17,257 bases of DNA, taken from assembly GCA_018335615.1 (NCBI GenBank), contig JAGXRS010000116.1, positions 1 through 17,257 on the forward strand, written 5' to 3'. The translations under genes and the position numbers were made by a program. Source of the DNA: Hydrogenophaga sp. (GTDB lineage Bacteria; Pseudomonadota; Gammaproteobacteria; Burkholderiales; Burkholderiaceae_C). Positions within the stretch are counted from its first letter, which is position 1; every line of letters begins with the position of its first letter. Positions 14,952-17,257 of the stretch are shown here, piece after piece. The notes beneath the pieces were generated by a model, which saw only the letters and a program-made list of their open reading frames with translations, had not been told where the DNA came from and did no database searches.

Positions 14952-16198
14952 GACGAGCTCCCGGGCCAAGGCAGGGCCAGTGGGCGAAGCGCAGCGAGGT
15001 CCACCTTGGCGTAGATGGAGGTGGACAGCTGGCTGCGGTGGCGAAGGAGCTCGCCGATCTCGGGCAAAGACGCCCCGCCCCGCAGCATCCCGACCGCCAG
15101 GGCATGCCGAAACTGGTGTGATCCCTTGTGTGGCGTGTCGACCCCCGCACGCTTGAGGGCATTGCGCACGATGGACCCAATGCCATCGGAGCCGTGAAGC
15201 AAGCATCGATGAGGCGCGCGCGTGCGCAGGAACACATGGCGATCCGGACTGGCAGGCCGGCCTTGCCGCAGGTAAGCGGCAATGGCTTCGCCGACATCGA
15301 CCGGCAGCGGCATCAGGCACTGGTGGCCGTTCTTGCCGCGCACGCGCAGAAGGCCAGCGTCCCAGTCGATATCCTCCAGCAGCAAGGTGAGCACCTCGCC
15401 GCCTCTCAAGCCCAGGCGTGCCAGCAGCAGCAGGACGGCGCGGTCCCGCCGGCCGACGGCGGTGTGCAGATCGCAACTGGCGATGACGCGCTGCGCGTGC
15501 TCCGGCGAGATGGCCCGGGGCAGCGGGGGCGTCGCTGTCCATGCCGCCACGGCCGGTACAGCGCTGATCAATGCATGGTTGATCTCCCCACGGTACTCGG
15601 CATAGCGAAGGAAGGCCCGCAACCCATTGACGACGTGCTTCAGGCCAAGCGGGCGAAGGCGCTGCGCTTCCTGCCGAACGAAGCCGATGAGGTCGGTGGC
15701 GCAGATCGCGCCGAGATCGATGGCGTCGCTGCCGAAGCGGTGCGCGAGGAAGTTGCGGGCGAGGGTCCGGTAGTAGCCGATCGTCGTGGCGGCCAGACCT
15801 CGTTCATGCTGCAGGTGTTCCGCAAAGCTGGTGGCCCGTTCATCGGCCGGCGTGACGACAAGCGATGGTGCAGCGCACAGGCCTTGCGCGCGCAGGTACT
15901 GCAGCAACTGGCGAACGGCTGGTGGCTCGTGGCGACGCGGCGTATCCCGGCAGTCACTTCGAGGCTGATACGGTCGGCTCACGAATGCCTCAACATGCGC
16001 GTCCTGGACCTCGGCAAGACCGACGCCCTGCGCGTCAAGCCAGGCATCGAACTCAGCTGCTCGCCAGGCCTTGGCGCGCACGCAGATAACGGAGTAGCCC
16101 TGACCGATCAATGACGTGACAAACGCCGAAAGGTGTGGCGAGAGGGGTCCCTTCGCACGTTGGGCGAGCGCCATCGCGCCCTCAAGGGTTGGTTCCAA
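14948..16198 (-). CDS. ritA: RIT tyrosine recombinase A
   Basis: The first and longest (416 residues) of the trio. A roughly 120-residue N-terminal region precedes the core-binding domain (about 125-220: ATSFAEHLQHERGLAATTIG) and catalytic domain: R265 in LGLRGGEV, K289 in RGKNGHQ, H361-xx-R364 in HQFRHALA, H387 in LRHRSQ and nucleophile Y396 in STSIYAKVD. All catalytic residues are present. The start is TTG at 16198, chosen because AAGGAG lies 6 nt upstream; the next ATG (16174) would lose 8 residues and has no such site. It overlaps ritB by 4 nt. Confidence 0.91.
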   Translation of the reverse strand: MEPTLEGAMALAQRAKGPLSPHLSAFVTSLIGQGYSVICVRAKAWRAAEFDAWLDAQGVGLAEVQDAHVEAFVSRPYQPRSDCRDTPRRHEPPAVRQLLQYLRAQGLCAAPSLVVTPADERATSFAEHLQHERGLAATTIGYYRTLARNFLAHRFGSDAIDLGAICATDLIGFVRQEAQRLRPLGLKHVVNGLRAFLRYAEYRGEINHALISAVPAVAAWTATPPLPRAISPEHAQRVIASCDLHTAVGRRDRAVLLLLARLGLRGGEVLTLLLEDIDWDAGLLRVRGKNGHQCLMPLPVDVGEAIAAYLRQGRPASPDRHVFLRTRAPHRCLLHGSDGIGSIVRNALKRAGVDTPHKGSHQFRHALAVGMLRGGASLPEIGELLRHRSQLSTSIYAKVDLAALRPLALPWPGSSS

Positions 16199-16204
16199 GT
16201 TGAT

Positions 16205-16210
16205 CTCCTT
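16205..16210 (-). promoter_or_regulatory. Ribosome binding site fixing the TTG start of ritA
   Basis: On the minus strand AAGGAG stands 6 nt before TTG at 16198. It favours the rare TTG start over the in-frame ATG eight codons later, a choice that would keep recombinase expression low. Confidence 0.6.
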
Positions 16211-16239
16211 GCGGGCGACATGCCCAGAAAGGAGGATTG

Positions 16240-16252
16240 CTATGTCCAGCGC
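16240..16252 (+). repeat. Subterminal copy of the RIT end motif
   Basis: CTATGTCCAGCGC matches 13 consecutive bases of the left terminal repeat (12930-12942) and lies in the same orientation as it, that is, inverted relative to the right terminal repeat 44 bp away. It sits in the ritA leader, so recombinase binding here could also regulate the operon. Confidence 0.6.
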
Positions 16253-16295
16253 TATTGGCTAGGAAGTGTTGCAGGAACAGGTGGCCTTGAAGAAA

Positions 16296-16325
16296 CGGGA
16301 CATAGTTCGGCGCTGGACATAGTTC
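16296..16325 (-). repeat. RIT right terminal inverted repeat
   Basis: This 30-bp stretch is a perfect inverted copy of 12927-12956, with two GGACATAGTTC units 17 bp apart. It is followed on its outer side by a palindromic segment that has no counterpart at the left end. Confidence 0.88.
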
Positions 16326-16348
16326 AGACTATGTCATGCTGGACATAG
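16316..16348. repeat. Nested palindromes at the RIT right boundary
   Basis: Two overlapping perfect dyads share the middle ACTATGTC: GACATAGT-TCAG-ACTATGTC (16316-16335) and CTATGTC-ATGCTG-GACATAG (16329-16348). The second has the form of a tyrosine recombinase core site: two inverted 7-bp arms around a 6-bp spacer. Its outer edge coincides with the base at which the DUF932 frame resumes. Confidence 0.65.
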
Positions 16349-16735
16349 GCGAAACTGCCCGGCGAGCATCTGGTAACTGCTGGCGCCGTCGTGGCTGTTG
16401 ATCAGGATGATCTCATTGGCCTCGGGCCGGGTGTTGACCTGCCCCGCATGGCGCAGGCGGATCAGGTGCTTGGTGAATGCGGTCTTGCCTTCGATGCGGC
16501 TTTTGCTCTGGCACACCATGAAGGGCTCGAAACCTTCGTGGCGCAGGCCGCGCAGCACCTCAATCGTGGGAATGTAGGTGTAGCGCTCGGAGCGGCTGCA
16601 GTGCTTGCCCTCGGCAAAGATCGACGGCGCGGCCCGAAGCATCTGGTCTTCGGCCAGTGGGGTCTCGCTGCGGATGACAAAGGTGTTGCGGCCGAAGCGG
16701 GTGGCCAGCTGAGGGGTGGTAAGGAACGTGCTCAT
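16334..16735 (-). pseudogene. DUF932-family gene, 5' part, interrupted by RIT element
   Basis: This encodes the N-terminal 129 codons of a DUF932 protein (from MSTFLTTPQLATRFGRNTF through NSHDGASSYQMLAGQFR) followed by 4 residues (LCPA) and a stop contributed by the RIT end. The start at 16735 has AGGAG a suitable distance upstream. It follows ssb in the same direction after 38 nt. DUF932 proteins have no established function; proximity to ssb suggests a role linked to plasmid DNA handling. The 3' part is at 12450-12923. Confidence 0.85.
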
Positions 16736-16773
16736 GGTGAAAGCTCCTGAAGAAAAATAGGGGATGGGTCTGT

Positions 16774-17172
16774 TCAGCGCTGGGCCGCGGTGGTGTCGCG
16801 CCCCGTGCGGCGCACCTGACGTTCCTGGGCCTGGGCCCGGCTGTCCAGGAAATCGACCTCTTCGGCGGTGAACGACAGGCCGTGCACCTCGCGGCCGTCG
16901 CCGTCCTGGTAGATGTCGTTGCGCACCCAGCCCACCAGGTTGACGTGCGAGCCCTTGTCCAGGTAGGCGGCGGCGTTCTCGGCCAGCGGGCCCCACAGGG
17001 TCCAGCGGATCGCAGTGGTCATCTGCTGGCGCTCGGCACCGCTGCCGCGGTACTGGTTGCTGATGGCGGTGAGCACCGCACGGGCGATCGGTCCGTCGTG
17101 CCCCTTGACGTGGTCGAGCTGGACGGCGCTGGCCAGGTGCGCATTGCGCTGGATGATGTGGACGTGGGCCAT
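16774..17172 (-). CDS. ssb: Single-stranded DNA-binding protein, plasmid type
   Basis: This 132-residue protein has an OB-fold of the SSB family: MAHVHIIQRNAHLASAVQLD, a central TTAIRWTLWGPLAENAAAYL and KGSHVNLVGWVRNDIY. It would coat single-stranded DNA during replication or transfer. It lacks the acidic DDDIPF-like C-terminal tip by which chromosomal SSB recruits partners; the end is basic (RRTGRDTTAAQR). AAGGAG precedes the ATG at 17172. It is the first gene of an operon with the interrupted DUF932 gene, a common pairing on plasmids and integrative elements. Confidence 0.87.
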   Translation of the reverse strand: MAHVHIIQRNAHLASAVQLDHVKGHDGPIARAVLTAISNQYRGSGAERQQMTTAIRWTLWGPLAENAAAYLDKGSHVNLVGWVRNDIYQDGDGREVHGLSFTAEEVDFLDSRAQAQERQVRRTGRDTTAAQR

Positions 17173-17201
17173 GGAAAACTCCTTGCAAGAGCGATGCAGC
17201 C

Positions 17202-17220
17202 GGACCCCGATCCGGGTTCC
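17202..17220. promoter_or_regulatory. Imperfect dyad in the ssb leader
   Basis: GGACCCCGATCCGGGTTCC has 7 of 8 pairing positions in its arms around ATC, about 30 bp before the ssb start. It could be an operator or a leader hairpin. Nothing more can be identified in 17173-17257. Confidence 0.3.
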
Positions 17221-17257
17221 TCAAAACCGATCCTCTTGCTCGGACTCCTCGCTCCCG

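Larger units (their letters stand above)
12924..16348 (-). mobile_element. RIT (Recombinases In Trio) element inserted in the DUF932 gene
   Basis: The element is about 3.4 kb and holds three successive tyrosine recombinase genes in one direction with 4-bp overlaps, bounded by a perfect 30-bp inverted repeat (12927-12956 and 16296-16325). This is the defining layout of RIT elements, first described in Cupriavidus metallidurans and related bacteria. The outer limits are inferred from the in-frame repair of the DUF932 gene; they could shift by a few bases. I see no clear target duplication (left flank GTG/TCG, right flank GCGAAA). The right end has about 23 bp beyond the inverted repeat that the left end lacks. 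No passenger gene is present. Confidence 0.87.

Noticed and set aside
14952..15542. Upstream extension of ritB to about 510 residues
   Set aside because: The extension overlaps ritA in another frame and has low-complexity shadow content; the ATGA junction at 14951 marks the real start.
15128..16114. Plus-strand open frame of 328 codons opposite ritA
   Set aside because: It is antisense to a recombinase with complete catalytic residues; no family features are visible.
12924..16348. Tn554-like element or integron
   Set aside because: Tn554 carries two tyrosine recombinases plus an unrelated small tnpC and has cargo; no attC sites or integron integrase features are present. Three tyrosine recombinases with long inverted repeats fit RIT.
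16736..17224. Upstream extension of the DUF932 5' part into ssb
   Set aside because: The extension is a shadow of ssb; AGGAG before 16735 gives the normal start.

Overview
The window is about 17.3 kb of GC-rich DNA with tightly packed, mostly overlapping genes. Composition, codon use and gene content (StbABC-type stability genes, a short relaxase, and a Recombinases-In-Trio element) suggest a Betaproteobacterium, probably Burkholderiales/Comamonadaceae. That assignment is inference, with no marker gene to confirm it. A relaxase module, an oriT-like inverted repeat, a stb-type segregation operon and a plasmid-type SSB indicate a mobilizable plasmid or integrative element, not core chromosome.

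Left part (2-8741, + strand): one run of overlapping defence genes. It holds the C-terminal part of a type I restriction subunit (hsdR, cut by the window edge), hsdM, a YhcG/DUF1016-type PDDEXK nuclease lodged between hsdM and hsdS, and hsdS. A Septu-like pair follows (ABC-type ATPase plus HNH nuclease, resembling PtuA/PtuB), then a NucS-like/DUF5655 nuclease gene split by an apparent one-base deletion that leaves a TAATG stop-start. Apart from 12 nt between hsdR and hsdM, each gene overlaps the next, so the cluster looks like a single transcription unit with translational coupling. It combines DNA-modification-based restriction with a second ATPase/nuclease module.

Middle part (8757-12440): a mobilization/stability backbone. 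A relaxase and its MobC-like accessory protein run leftwards; a StbA-StbB-StbC operon runs rightwards. The roughly 340-bp divergent region between them carries an imperfect 12-bp inverted repeat with a 6-nt loop (oriT candidate) and a set of TGCACA/TGCATA direct repeats at about 11-bp helical phasing (candidate StbA sites). The layout recalls the stb/mobilization region of plasmid R388.

Right part (12450-17220, - strand): an ssb-DUF932 operon in which the DUF932 gene is cut by a 3.4-kb RIT element. The element carries three consecutive tyrosine recombinase genes (ritA, ritB, ritC) joined by 4-bp overlaps and bounded by a perfect 30-bp terminal inverted repeat. Removing bases 12924-16348 rejoins the DUF932 gene in frame as a protein of about 286 residues. 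The right end of the element carries extra palindromic copies of the terminal motif that the left end lacks.

The strongest leads are the composite restriction/Septu-like/DUF5655 cluster, the RIT insertion with its asymmetric ends, the helically phased repeats, and the split nuclease gene.
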